From Vigna angularis (lineage: Eukaryota > Streptophyta > Magnoliopsida > Fabales > Fabaceae): DNA of 64,000 nt. This document shows, piece after piece, positions 33,607-44,814 of the stretch (its first letter is position 1; each line of letters opens with the position of its first letter). The notes under the pieces were generated by a model. It ran no database searches and was not told the origin of the DNA. It was given only the letters and a program-made list of their open reading frames with translations. The stretch lies in NCBI RefSeq assembly GCF_016808095.1, contig NC_068971.1, forward strand, positions 33,279,631 through 33,343,630, given 5' to 3'. The translations under genes were made by a program, and so were the position numbers.

Positions 33607-36360
33607 TGGACTAATGAAGAATTCAAAGCCCATACTTTTTCTGCAGTGTTTATTTTGACAACATTTAGCTGTAGAATTTTATTTATTTATTTCTTTTTAC
33701 TATTTCTGTCTTGTAGGGTTCTCCATATTTTATACACGGAAATTTTGTTGAAAACGTTTTTGTTAATATTTGAAATTTTTTGTTTATTTATTGTTGTTTT
33801 GGTGGAGGGAGAAAAGGAGTTTGTACCTAATTGACCTAACTTAAAATTACTAACTTTAATTAAAATTACTAACTTTAATTAAAATTACTAACTTTAATCA
33901 TACTATTAGCGAGAAAGTAAAAAAATCACTAACATTAAAAACTAGAAGAGGCATTCTCATTTGGGTTCATACCTAAACGTTTTATGAATAAAGTTTCTAA
34001 TTTTGTTTTTATCAACAACAGCACTAGTTCCCGAATCAAATGACTAGATGATTACTTGCGTATATAGTTGGATAAAGAAAAATAAATAAATTTATGATAA
34101 TCATTCATTACTATTTTTAAGTAAAATAGATATTAAAATTAGTTTATGCAAACAGTCATTGGTAAAAGTTTTATTATATAATTTCTCTTTTTATTTTGTA
34201 TTTTTAAATTACATATAAACTAAACTTTGACTTTAGCAAAACTTGTTTATGTTTATCTTTTTATCTGTGTAATATTAAAATTATTTCGGAGTAGAATATG
34301 ATTATACATTGTGTTAGAAGAGAATACCCGTAACACGATGTATTGTATTCTTTTGAATGTACTCTCTATCATTAGTTACAATTAATAAAATAATTTTTTA
34401 GTGAATCTCGTCATACAGTGGTTTCTTTCTAATATTATAATTTTCAATACATTTGAATGAACAGTAAAGTGAAATAAAAATATGTTACAACTACTTTTCT
34501 AACTTATTTATAATCAACTTAACTAGTTTTTCATATTGTACCAATCAAATGTTTGACTCATTTTCAAGATAATGGTCATGCAGTCACCAACCATATGTAA
34601 TGCAATCTTTTGAATTTCATAATATTTATTTAAATAGCATACTTTATTGTTTATGGGAATGGATTCTAACCTTCATTTGCATTCATTATTAAAAAAGATA
34701 ACTCCAAATTCAAAAACAAATTCTAACTTTAATATTTTATGTCTTGAAGAATAAAATTATAGAAAATTTAGAAATTAAAAACTACAATAATAAAAATAGT
34801 TAATATTTTACAACATTTTATAATATTTAATTTTTTTATAATAATTTAAATACATTGTTAAATGTAATAAACATTGAGATTTTGTTAGAAAATATAATAA
34901 TGAAAATTAAGAATTTAAGTATTGATTTAAATTAATGATGAGAGTGCATTTATAATTAAATCCATTTATTAATTTAATTATATAAAATATGAAATAATAT
35001 ATACCTATTTACTAAATTAAACTTAGTGGAATATCTTATTTGTAATAATTGATGTACGATATTATATTTTTATTAAGTGTGATATATAATTTAAAATTGA
35101 ATAAATGTATTTAGTTTTGCTCTAATGACATTTGTAAACATTTTATTGAATAAATATATTAATTGAAATTAAAAACGTTTTACAAACTTATTAAATATTA
35201 TATCGATTTTGATAATTTTATTAAGTAAATTATGTAATATATATGCAATAATATATCAAAGTAAGTTGTGATTAAGTTTGTAATAAACTTATATGTTATA
35301 ATTATGTGTTTTTTTCTATATTATAGTATTGTTAAAAAATTCGATTTGTTTTGTGTAATGAAACTTGTGATTTAAAATTTGCAACATTTTAAGTTGTTTA
35401 ATAGTAATAAAATGGTTTGATGATAAAAAATAAAATCTTTAATTCATTATTTTAAATTAATATTGTAAATATGTATTTATTTTTTTAATATATTAATCAT
35501 TATCTTTTCGGCATTGAAATAATTTGAATAAAAATTCCAAATTATAAAGTATCACTTGCAAACAACGTGCTAATCAATAATTACTATAATAATAGAAAAA
35601 TTAAAAGTACCCGAAAAAAAAAATTAATCTTTTGGTTAACCTTTGGGAAATAACCACTATATCTTGTTTCTTTTTTGCTCTTTAGTGTTTTGTTAAAGAA
35701 CAAAATATGATTTTTGTTAATAGTCTGAGCTTCCTTATTATTTTTGTGAGGAAAGAATGGAGTTAATACACACAATTAACGCAACTTAAATAACAAAGTT
35801 TAAGCATTTCTTAATCAATACAAAACATTGTTTTATATTACCCTGACAAACTAGTAGGGCCTGTCTTGTAGTTTTACTACCTAACTCTTGTGAAACCAAC
35901 TTTGTATTAAAAGGCTAGAAAGACACATGTTAAAATTATTATTTCTTTTACATATAATTTTTGAAGCACATGTTTTTCAAGCACATGCGATAGATGATTA
36001 TAACTTCTATCATATATGTGACCTTATTGAAATCATCAGCGTACATATGCGGATATATGTCAAGATTATAGTGATAGTGAATGTTTTTGGTAATTAGAAA
36101 TTGATTCCTTGTTGTTCATACAAGGGAGATCCACCTACGAAAGACTCTTTGACATTCAAGCTAATAAGAGAGTTTATGATCTATGAGTATTAGTATAAGA
36201 TATTGAGTGAATATTCCTTGACAAATACTAGTTGCATTTATAGGACTCAAATGTGTCGTGAACCTATGTTATCATTGGAATAATACTTACCTCAAGTATA
36301 TAATAACAAAATAGTTAATAATAACATAATGATATTTTATCATGAATAATAACTATAATA
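33607..36360. other. C2-gene 3' flank and AT-rich intergenic stretch
   Basis: T-rich 3' UTR-like DNA follows the stop codon. From 33.9 to 36.3 kb the DNA is AT-rich with no supported gene or terminal repeat. Frames 33646-33834 and 35584-35775 are not supported. Confidence 0.5.
33841..33899. repeat. 19-bp tandem repeat, three copies
   Basis: Unit AAAATTACTAACTTTAATT starting at 33843, 33862 and 33881, in the 3' flank of the C2 gene. Confidence 0.85.
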
Positions 36361-38990
36361 CCAAATTGTCGAGATTAATTATACCCCAATAGACATAGGC
36401 TTGGGTCGTTCCATAGTGGATGAGTTTAATGGGCCTTGTTGGGTCATGTTCTTTAGTATGTCTATTGTGCCTATAGGAACATAAACCCCCCATCCCCCAT
36501 CTCTAGAGTTTGATTGGCATACATGATCGTGTCCAATCTCTTGGTTGGACCTCAACTGACTTGTATAGTTTGCATGTGGATTGATCATTCGACCTAGCTC
36601 GTATGTGCATTGGCTCTCTGGTCGAGCTTCGTAGGTTGAGTGGCCCTTCAGGCGAGCTCGTATATGGATTAGCCCTCCGGTCGAGCTCGTTCAAAATCCG
36701 CTATGTAAGAATAGTCCTTTTGACTTGTGTTACGCACTTTAGGAAAACTTTATGCTAGGCTGCCAGCTTGGGCAGGCGTTGTTGGGTGTTGTCGACTTTA
36801 GGCAAGCTTTCCTTAGTGTTGTTGACTTTAGGCAAACTTTGCTTAGATCTTGTTAACTTTAGGAAAACTTCCCTTTAATGTTGTTGACTTTAGACGAGCT
36901 TCCCTTTGATGCGGCTGAGTTTAGACAAGTTTTGCTTTTTATGCGACCAACTTTTTTGGGTGCTGCTGTTTTGTGCAGGTCTGGCTAAGTTGATGATGAT
37001 TTTAACTTGCTTTTATATTATTTCTTTATGGTTACTTCACTTCAAGCAATCCTTGTTGCTCTTTAAGTTCTCTTCATGCTTGTCCTCGCATTTCTTGTCT
37101 TTTATTTCAAATTTGCTATTGTTAAGGGAAGTGAAAGCGACAAAGGTGAAGGCCGAGTGAGACATCCTGGTTGGCTTATGTACTAAGGTAGGTCAAGATT
37201 TAACAAATAGAGACCTGGACTTCTAAATAATAGGACACGTCTATGTTCTTTTCTAATTGCCACGTCCATGGTCTTTTCTGATTACCACTTCCGTTGTCTT
37301 TCTCGCTGCCACCTCTATGGTCTTTTATCGTTGTCACCTCCATGGACTTTTGTCGTTGCCATCTCCGTGGTCTTTTATTGTTGCCACCTCCATGGACTTG
37401 TATCGTTGCCACCTCCGTGGACTTGTATCGTTGTCACCTCCGTGGACTTGTATCGTTGCCACCTCCGTGGACTTTTATTGTTGTCACGTCCTTGGTCTTT
37501 TATCATTTCCACCTCTATGGTCTTTTATCGATGCCACCTCCGTGGTTTTTTCTTTTTGCCACCTCCGTAGACTTTTTTTATTGCCACCTTTGTGGTCTTT
37601 CATCGGTGTCACCTCCGTGGACTTTTATCATTGTCACCTCTGTGGTCTTTTTTGATTGTCACCTCAATGGTCTTTTCAGATTACCACCTTTATGGTCTTT
37701 TATCGTTGCCACCTTCGTGAACTTTTACCGTTTTTGTCTAGTAACTCAGGTGCCTCATTTGAGGGCTTATTGTGCCACGTTTGTGGGCTTTATGTACTAT
37801 CGAAGTGGGATTTCTAGTAGTGGATGTTTGTCCTTATGCATCCGCAAGAGGAGCATAAGGGAGGAAACCCCATTGCGTTTGTTGTCTTTCTTGCTCTTAC
37901 AAGTTTTTTCGTCTTTCAATTATTGTTTTGCCTTCCTTTCTTTCTGATAATTTTTGCATAGTTATACAATTTGTGATCGTAGTTTTGATACCGCTAGTTA
38001 GCAATCATTGTTATTAGAAAGGAGCAAAAATGAATAACTAAACAAATAAAACATCCTAAGTAAAGATTTTGGGAGTAGAATGTTTGCTTATCTTTTGGAT
38101 ATTTGTCTTTGTGCCATCTTAGGCATTCTATTAGTGGATGTTTGTCGTCGTGCTTATCTACTGTTGAGGTTTGTCTTGACATGACCTTGATTAACTTTTC
38201 ATTAAGTTCTTATACCCTATAGGCTTTATTATGGAGGGGATCCATAATGAAATACGATTTGTTCCAGTTGGGTGCAAGCTTTATTTCTGCTTTATAGCCA
38301 AACTTTTATGGCAACCTCCTTAGCTAGATTGGGCAAACTTAGGAGATGTGCATGGAGGGGTGTTTCCTTGGATGGATGATGCGAAAAAGTGGTGGTAAGT
38401 GGTCCTGGGATGATGAGCTAAGGTGTGGGTGATGTAGAAGCTCATGACCTCTAGGAGATATGGTGGTGATAATGTAGTGTTTGGTGACTTTAAGAGAGGT
38501 GAGGCCAAGAAGGAAGGTGACTAGAGGGGCCTCTAGGGTTGCTTTAGTCTTGATCTAGAAAGTGTATGACCATAATTTGGCAGCATAACATTACATTAAT
38601 CCAAGATGAAATACAAGGGTGGAGATACCTCTATTTATAGGCCAGAGATCTCTCCTTCTAACCCTAAAATCATGATCTCCCACCTTTGCTCTCATTGGCA
38701 AAAAATGAAACCTTTTAAGGAGTGGACAAGTGTCCACAAATCCTCTCCAATGATGGGAGGACATGTGGTCACTCACAAAACACAATCATCTCCATTCCTA
38801 GAGTGTCATGTGACCACTATTAAAAGGAAATTATCTCTAATGGTGGAGCGACATGTGACCATTACTAAAAAGAAATCATCTCCGCTCCTAGGGTGTCATG
38901 TGGTCACTTCTAAAAAGCAAATAATCTTTAATGGAAACATGACACATGACACAAACTTTCCACTTAGTTTGGATGCCTAATTTAAAGAAA
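36361..38990 (-). mobile_element. Retroelement-like DNA, probably LTR/internal parts of a gypsy element
   Basis: At 36470-36500 the plus strand reads CCTATAGGAACATAAACCCC and then CCCATCCCCCATC. This is organised like the 3' LTR/PPT border of the gag-only element (AGTAACATAAGCCCCCC at 46897), suggesting a minus-oriented relative. To its right come degenerate repeats (CGAGCTCGTATATGGATTAG type at 36590-36690; about 37-bp GTTGACTTTAGGCAAACTT type at 36790-36910) and the 25-bp minisatellite. At 38630-38640 a minus-strand TATA-like CCTATAAATAGAGG lies in LTR-like DNA. No gag or pol is readable, and borders are approximate. Confidence 0.4.
37233..37735. repeat. 25-bp minisatellite, about 20 copies
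   Basis: Unit like GTTGCCACCTCCGTGGACTT followed by TTATC, 25 bp, about 20 diverged copies in strict register. Because 25 is not a multiple of 3 and the unit lacks stops, all three plus frames stay open (37257-37655, 37268-37570 and 37294-37947), each cycling every 75 bp as a 25-residue repeat with blocks such as PPPWTFIV, ATSVDFYRCHLRGL. The frames are a by-product of the repeat; no start context, promoter or homology supports a gene. Confidence 0.9.
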
Positions 38991-39613
38991 ATCCTATGCT
39001 ACTCGTAACTTAATACAAACTTTAAACAAAGTTACACTGTTATATCAGACGTTGCAAACATCGTTACAAACGACCAACACCTAGACATGCAGTGATTAAA
39101 TGAAAATAAAAAATGGAAAGCATTAATTAATGGTTGTTGAAAATGGAGCTGGTAGGTGGGTGATCTCACACATGTCTATGATAAACGAAAAGAAAACGAA
39201 AAATAACCGAAGAAAATTTCGCTCCCACCTACATGTCCACAACGATGTAACATCATGACACAGCGTTAGTAATAAAAAATTTCCAATTCAACATACTTTA
39301 TTCTAATTTTTATTCGTGGAAAAAGAAGCACGCAAGATGTTACGACAAAACAATTCCTTTCAATAAGCACGCAAGATGTTACGACAAAACAATTCCTGTC
39401 ATTTAGGTTTCTACAGTGACAAATGAAACAACTGAAGTACAGAATGAGAACAAAAATATTCAATGTCCAAAAACGAACATGTGTAATAAAACAGCATTTT
39501 ACACAGACAACAAAATGCAGAATTTGAGACAGCAAAATCCCAAGGAATGCTCTCTACAAGTGCAGCGCATCATTATTACTGTAACTACAAGGCTGGTTTT
39601 CTCTTTACATCAC
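38991..39613. other. Spacer and 3' flank of the DUF761 gene
   Basis: No gene. A direct duplication of AAGCACGCAAGATGTTACGA and CAAAACAATTCCT occurs at about 39325-39357 and 39365-39397. Confidence 0.5.
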
Positions 39614-40234
39614 TTAGTAACCTAGGAACTGCACGGGACTTTGCGACCTAAGCTGTTCATAGAACCTTCTGATAAAATCCTCAGCCTGAACATCAACATG
39701 ATCGTTTCCAGTTTCTTCACTTTCATCCAATGCAGAATAATTGGACACCCTCACAGAAAATGGTGAGAGAAGAGGGCTCTTTTTTTCTCCAGGGACAAAT
39801 ATATTGAACATGTAATCTGGGGTTTTTGGCAGGGTAACAACACCCTTAGGCACATCAGTTTCAACCTCAAATGAAAAACGGTGTTCATCATCGACAACAT
39901 CAGGGGCATGGATGCAGGGAAAGTTGAAATGGTGCTTGCGCTTTGGCATGTGGAAGAAAACAGGGTTTGGACTATTGCTACATGAGAATTCATAATGCAC
40001 CCCTAAGCCACCTCGTGTCACACTCTTAGGGTTCTTCTGCTGGTGGTGATGGTGATGGTGATGATGTGATGACATGAGATTGCTAAGAGATTTTCTCACG
40101 TTACCTTTCTTCATCATCAAGTTCGTGTCCATGATCATCTTTCTCTTTGATATGAGACCCTTCCTTATCATGAAGAAGGTTACCCTCATCACATTCCATA
40201 ATCTCTTTGCCACAACAGAAGAATGTACCTCCAT
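39614..40234 (-). CDS. DUF761-domain protein (cotton-fibre-expressed type)
   Basis: A 206-residue intronless plant protein. The C-terminal signature DVQAEDFIRRFYEQLRSQ (181-198) is the short DUF761 motif that ends this family. The N terminus (1-45) is basic/hydrophobic (AKRLWNVMRVTFFMIRKGLI), also typical and possibly membrane-associated. Next comes an eight-histidine tract (57-64), then a conserved middle with YEFSCSNSPNPVFF and a Pro-rich VTLPKTPDYMFN segment. Members are widespread in land plants with no settled biochemical role; some are linked to fibre or stress expression, so I assign none here. The start codon at 40234 is the first ATG after stops and is about 175 bp downstream of a TATA box. 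The stop overlaps no other gene. Frames 39751-39993 (-) and 40074-40280 (+) are shadows. Confidence 0.92.
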   Translation of the reverse strand: MEVHSSVVAKRLWNVMRVTFFMIRKGLISKRKMIMDTNLMMKKGNVRKSLSNLMSSHHHHHHHHQQKNPKSVTRGGLGVHYEFSCSNSPNPVFFHMPKRKHHFNFPCIHAPDVVDDEHRFSFEVETDVPKGVVTLPKTPDYMFNIFVPGEKKSPLLSPFSVRVSNYSALDESEETGNDHVDVQAEDFIRRFYEQLRSQSPVQFLGY

Positions 40235-41205
40235 TTCTCAAACTATTACAATAATAATGAATATGTTTGCAACTAAGTGAAGAAGAAAAAAATACTATAT
40301 AAGTAAATAAAGAAAGAGAAGGGTTTCTTGATTCTACTACGAGGCTTTATGCACCTCGTAGAAGAAAAGAGAACCCTGGTGTGAGAAAGTAGGAGGTGAA
40401 GCGAGTTATATATATAGTGGTTTCTTTTAAAGTTTTTTAATGTTATGGAGTATGGCAAAGGACATATAATTAATGAAAAGAAAGTGGATGGTGTTTTCAA
40501 ATAGACACAACAAAGTTTAGAAAGAAATAAAATTAATGTGATTGTTTGAAAGTGATGAAATGAAGAAGTAGTTGACGTGTTCAATCGAAATACAGCTAGA
40601 ACACACAGTGTTTGGGATTATTAATAGAGGAAGTTCAACGGCTAAAAAACATGATCTGGCTGAAACAGTGAACAGCCAACAAGGGACCCATTGGTTGTCT
40701 TTTTTCAATGACTCGTCGGTGATGAAGGAGAAAAAAGTGGGAAGCTTCATTAAAGTTTGAACCTTTGAAGCTCCAAAAGCAACCCAAGGTTGGGGACACG
40801 TGCCCCTTTGTTCATTTAGTGTGTACATGTGTTCCCCCACAATCCTTATGCAATAAGTGATTAATTATGGAAGGTTCACAAGGGGTTCTTCCCCTTCCTC
40901 TTTTGGCTAGACTTTTAGCTGCCACGGAGATACATGTTACAAAGGAAAACAACATAATTTGTTGTCCTCAATAATTTCCTATAATGTTTCTCAAGTAAGT
41001 GCTTCAACACTTTCTGGTTTCTTTCCTATACTACTTCATATATTAGTCTAGAAGTGCAACGCATTGTGTGAGTTTTTCAAAGTTTAGTTTGAATCCAAAA
41101 AAGTATAAATTAAAATTAAAACATTATGCATATATTTTAAGTGTAAAGAAAAGGAAATTTTGAGAAATGCGTGGGTTGGGTTATGTTCTGTACAAGCAAT
41201 CGATT
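40235..41205. other. 5' flank of the DUF761 gene and spacer
   Basis: Contains the promoter region and no further gene. Overlapping frames at 40517-40840 (-) and 40572-40760 (+) are antisense to each other and lack domains. Confidence 0.45.
40407..40416 (-). promoter_or_regulatory. TATA box of the DUF761 gene
   Basis: Minus-strand CTATATATATAACTCGC lies about 175 bp before the DUF761 start codon, the only strong TATA-like element in the 5' flank. A 5' UTR of roughly 140 bases is implied. Confidence 0.6.
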
Positions 41206-41407
41206 TACGTTACGTTTTGTAATTAAACAAAAGTGTTATTATATCATGATAATTGAAAGTATTACAAAATGTCTTACTAAATTTAATATAACATTAAGTT
41301 AATTGCGTTTTTAATTAATTTAATGTTGTATTAAATTTAGTAAGATATTGTGTTATATTTCAATTATTATGATTATAATAATATTTTGTTTGATTAAAAC
41401 GTGAGTA
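41206..41407. mobile_element. Fold-back MITE
   Basis: About 200 bp forming one hairpin: the left arm has ACGTTTTGTAATTAAACAAA, AATGTCTTACTAAATTTAAT and AACATTAAGTTAATT, and the right arm carries the inverse in reverse order, ending TTTGTTTGATTAAAACGT. The loop is a few bases. I cannot fix a clean target duplication, so the superfamily is open. Confidence 0.6.
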
Positions 41408-42930
41408 ATAAAACTGAATATTTGTGTTAGATCAAATAAGAATATAGTACAAAATGGTTATTAAAAATCATTATTTATCTGCACACAGAATAAGTCTGGA
41501 GTTTAAAAAATGCAAGTAGGATACCAGTTTCTTACTCTCAAAATTTTGGAATTACACTTAATTTTACATTTTGTAAGATGAGGATTTGTCTTACCCATAT
41601 ACTATATAGTAATTATATAATAATGAAAAATATTCCCCGGATCCTCTTATATAAAGAAGATTCAACATTGTGATGAGAATTTCTAATGTAATTTTACATA
41701 TTTAGAATAAAGTTTTTTTTTAACATTTCAGCCGGTCAAAATATAGTTCAAACTTATATTCAATCGTATTTTTATGTAATGAATAGTGAATACATAAATA
41801 TGTGCTAAATTACTAAAAAAAAAAACTACAAACTGCATAAATTTATTCTTAATACGTATAATGTCATCTACAAACTATAATATATAAGACATATGTTAAA
41901 CTACACATCATAGTGATTGTTATTAGGTGATCATGATTAGCCTATAACAACCACTATATCTACATTGGTTCAGTAATTAATTGCTTAATTTCTTTTTTGT
42001 TGTTATATTTATTAAATTTTTCTTTCAAAAAATAGATGAATTCATGAATGATTTAGATAAAAAGGTTTTTGTATTAAAATTGCATTTGGGGAAAGCAAAA
42101 AGATGGGCATTATTGTTTACTTGCATAGCACAAATTTGATCAAATAATTGAAGAAAAGCTCTTTATTGAAATTTCACTTTGAAAAAAAAAGAAAAAAAGC
42201 AAAACCAAAATGGACATATAAACATTTGTAGGCTAAAAGAGTTGAAAGTTTGTTAGAAGGTTGTCAACACAAAAGACATTGAATGGTACTTCCGTATAAA
42301 CAAAGGTTCCAGCTATTGGCAGCTAAGTCTAGTGTGAGAAACCATATAAAATAAAAGTAATAATATATATACATTATTATTTCAATCTAGGCATATAGTT
42401 TATGTTTAATATAAGATTAAAGGGAATCAAAGTATGTTTTGGATCCAATATAAAATAGGAATGTTTTATTATCACGGGAAAATGGCGGCCATAATATATA
42501 GGAAAATAAATCGAAATAGCATGACATTGTATATGGAAGTGGTCAAATGGTACAAAATTGGATTAGATTCTTCGTGTATTGTGCCTTATACGAAATTCTT
42601 TGCACAAAACATTTATGCATGAATTGTGGTTTAAGTTGCCATCTTTTACACCTTTCAATATGATAAATTAGTTTGTCACTTAATTTGGCTAGCTAACTTC
42701 CCCCTAGTTAACCGTATATAATTAATAATGTATATTTGCATTATGCTTTTCTGTTTTAGATTTTCAACCCTTAATCTAAGGATCAATTTGAAAACACCCG
42801 TCCGTATAGTGTTGTAAAATTAATTTGTTATTATATTGTGAAAGTTAAGTTAAACATTCAAAGCTTGAATAATTTCTTATTTTGATTCGGTTTAGATTAG
42901 GATTTGTATGGTTATACATTAGTACAACAA
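41408..42930. other. AT-rich intergenic stretch
   Basis: No supported gene. The frame 42434-42622 has no recognisable domain. Confidence 0.45.
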
Positions 42931-42939
42931 ATATTTTTT

Positions 42940-43810
42940 ACATCTATTATTTAAGATTATTTACATCAGTTTTGGATTTGACGAAAATATCATCTATGTA
43001 ATAAGTTGGTCACATTTAATATTCATCATTGAACCAATGCAAAATGATCAATTTTACATCGAATTTAATCAAAATCAATATAAAATGTAAGCTAATAAAA
43101 AATTTAAAAGACATTACATCAGTTGTTGAGACGAGAAATAACCAATATAATATGGACCATTGAAATAAAAGGAAAAATACTATTCATTATATTGTTTATT
43201 GTAAGTGTTAGTGCTATCAAAACGGACCATCCGATTCGAGACCCACCATGGGTTGGTCACTTAGTGAACCAACCCAATCCGTCTCATTTATTAGCGAGCC
43301 AGAAAAATTCGAATCTGGCTCGATCCACCACGGGTTGGTGATTTAAGCGGTTTGACTCACTGACTCACTTAATTACAATTTTTTTAAATAAAAATTACAA
43401 ACTTTTTGTAATTTAAATCTAAATAATTTCACTCCCAAAATGATGTTAAACAAGACAATTCAAAATAATAAAAAAATACAATACAATCCACGTATAATGA
43501 GCTTGATGGTATTTTTTAGGGTTTCATAAGATAATAAATTAATAAAATAAAATTAGGTGAGTTGGTGAGCCACCCGGCTCACCACGGCTTCAACCCGGAT
43601 GAGTCGGGTTTAAATGAGCTGGGATAAAAATTAACCCACATAAAAAAGATACATTTTTTCAAACTCAACCCAGTCTGAACCCGTAGTGGGTCGGGTTGAT
43701 CCGCGGGTTGTAACCCATTTTGACAACTCTAGTAATATACGAGTGTGGTTTCTTTTAAAAAAATCCACATATTACATCAGTTTTGATAATAGCCTATGTA
43801 ATATGTGGTA
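42940..43810. mobile_element. Fragment with TTACATCAGTT repeats, split by a hAT-like element
   Basis: TTTACATCAGTTTTGG (42960), ATTACATCAGTTGTTGAG (43114) and ATTACATCAGTTTTGATA (43772), with CTATGTAATA-type inverses, lie on both sides of the hAT-like insertion. Dense short motifs in both orientations resemble CACTA subterminal repeats, but no CACTA terminus is seen here. Confidence 0.35.
43209..43732. mobile_element. hAT-like non-autonomous element
   Basis: Termini TAGTGCTATCAAAACGG (left) and CATTTTGACAACTCTA (right, inverse TAGAGTTGTCAAAATG). Interior arms hold GGTTGGTCACTTAGTGAACC, CCACCACGGGTTGG and GTAGTGGGTCGGGTTGA blocks, the same text as the element at 17361-18055. Flanks GTAAGTGT and GTAATATA agree at only 4 of 8 bases, so the target duplication is doubtful. 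Confidence 0.65.
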
Positions 43811-44039
43811 TTATTTTTAATTAGTTTCATTTCTACACATATTTGAACATGGTTGTAAATAATTTCAAACAACTATACCATATAATCAAAAATTCAAATT
43901 TGATATTCATTTAAACTAAAAAATAACAAAATTATATTTAGTGATAATTTAGTCATAAACCAAACCATATTTAAACCAAACCATAACAAAATGATATTTA
44001 ATCATAAACTAAACCATATGTAAACTAATCACAACATTA

Positions 44040-44690
44040 AGTGAAAGGTAGATTAACTATAACAAAGTACTAACCCATAACCTTCAAGAGTGATGTTCAT
44101 GGTTGGTGCATCAACATCACCCATTGTCATAAACCAAACCATGCTTAAACTAATCATAACACTGATTTTCTATGTTGCTAAAGATGACGAACTAACCAAA
44201 CAAGAACCATGACATGATGAATAACAACATAGCCTTAACAGTGATGTTGATGGTTGGTGGAAATGCTCTATTTGATGTCATGGAAACTTTTGTTAAAAGA
44301 TTTGAATGAGAAGAGATAAAACAAAGAATGCACGGTTAAACACATTTTGTTAATGCAAAAAAGTGAAAGGTAGATTAACTAGAACAAAATACTAACTCAT
44401 ATCCATAGCCTCAAGAGTGATATTGATGGTTGGTGCATCAACATCATCCATTGTCATAAACCAAACCATACACAAACTAATCATAACATTGATTCTCCAT
44501 CTCGCTAAAGTTGAAGAACTAATCGAACAAGAAATGTGAGACGAGGAACAACAACATAGCCTCAACAGTGTTGTTGATTGCTGGTTAAAATGCTCTTTTT
44601 GTTGCCATGATAAATTTTGACAAAAGATTTGAATGAGAAGAGAGAGAAAAAAGAATACACAATTAAACAACAGTTTGTTAATGTGAAAGA
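44040..44690. repeat. 322-bp tandem duplication
   Basis: Two head-to-tail copies starting AGTGAAAGGTAGATTAACTA at 44040 and at 44362. Shared blocks include GATGGTTGGTGCATCAACATC (with a base change), CATTGTCATAAACCAAACCAT and AAAAGATTTGAATGAGAAGAG in part. Moderately diverged. The frame at 44392-44670 (-) has no recognised domain. Confidence 0.8.
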
Positions 44691-44814
44691 GTGTGGTGAG
44701 ACCGAAAAGAGAATGTAAAATATTATAAGAAAATAATTCAAAGTGAAAAGGACAATTATAGTACGTGAGGGTTTCTCACTGTGATGTCATTGTGCAAGAC
44801 ACTTCAATGGAAGT

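Noticed and set aside
33141..33658. Several overlapping frames on both strands
   Set aside because: Shadows of the C2-domain gene caused by its GC-rich coding sequence.
37257..37947. Cys/Trp/Pro-rich repeat protein
   Set aside because: All three frames of the 25-bp minisatellite are open; no start context, promoter or homology singles out one.
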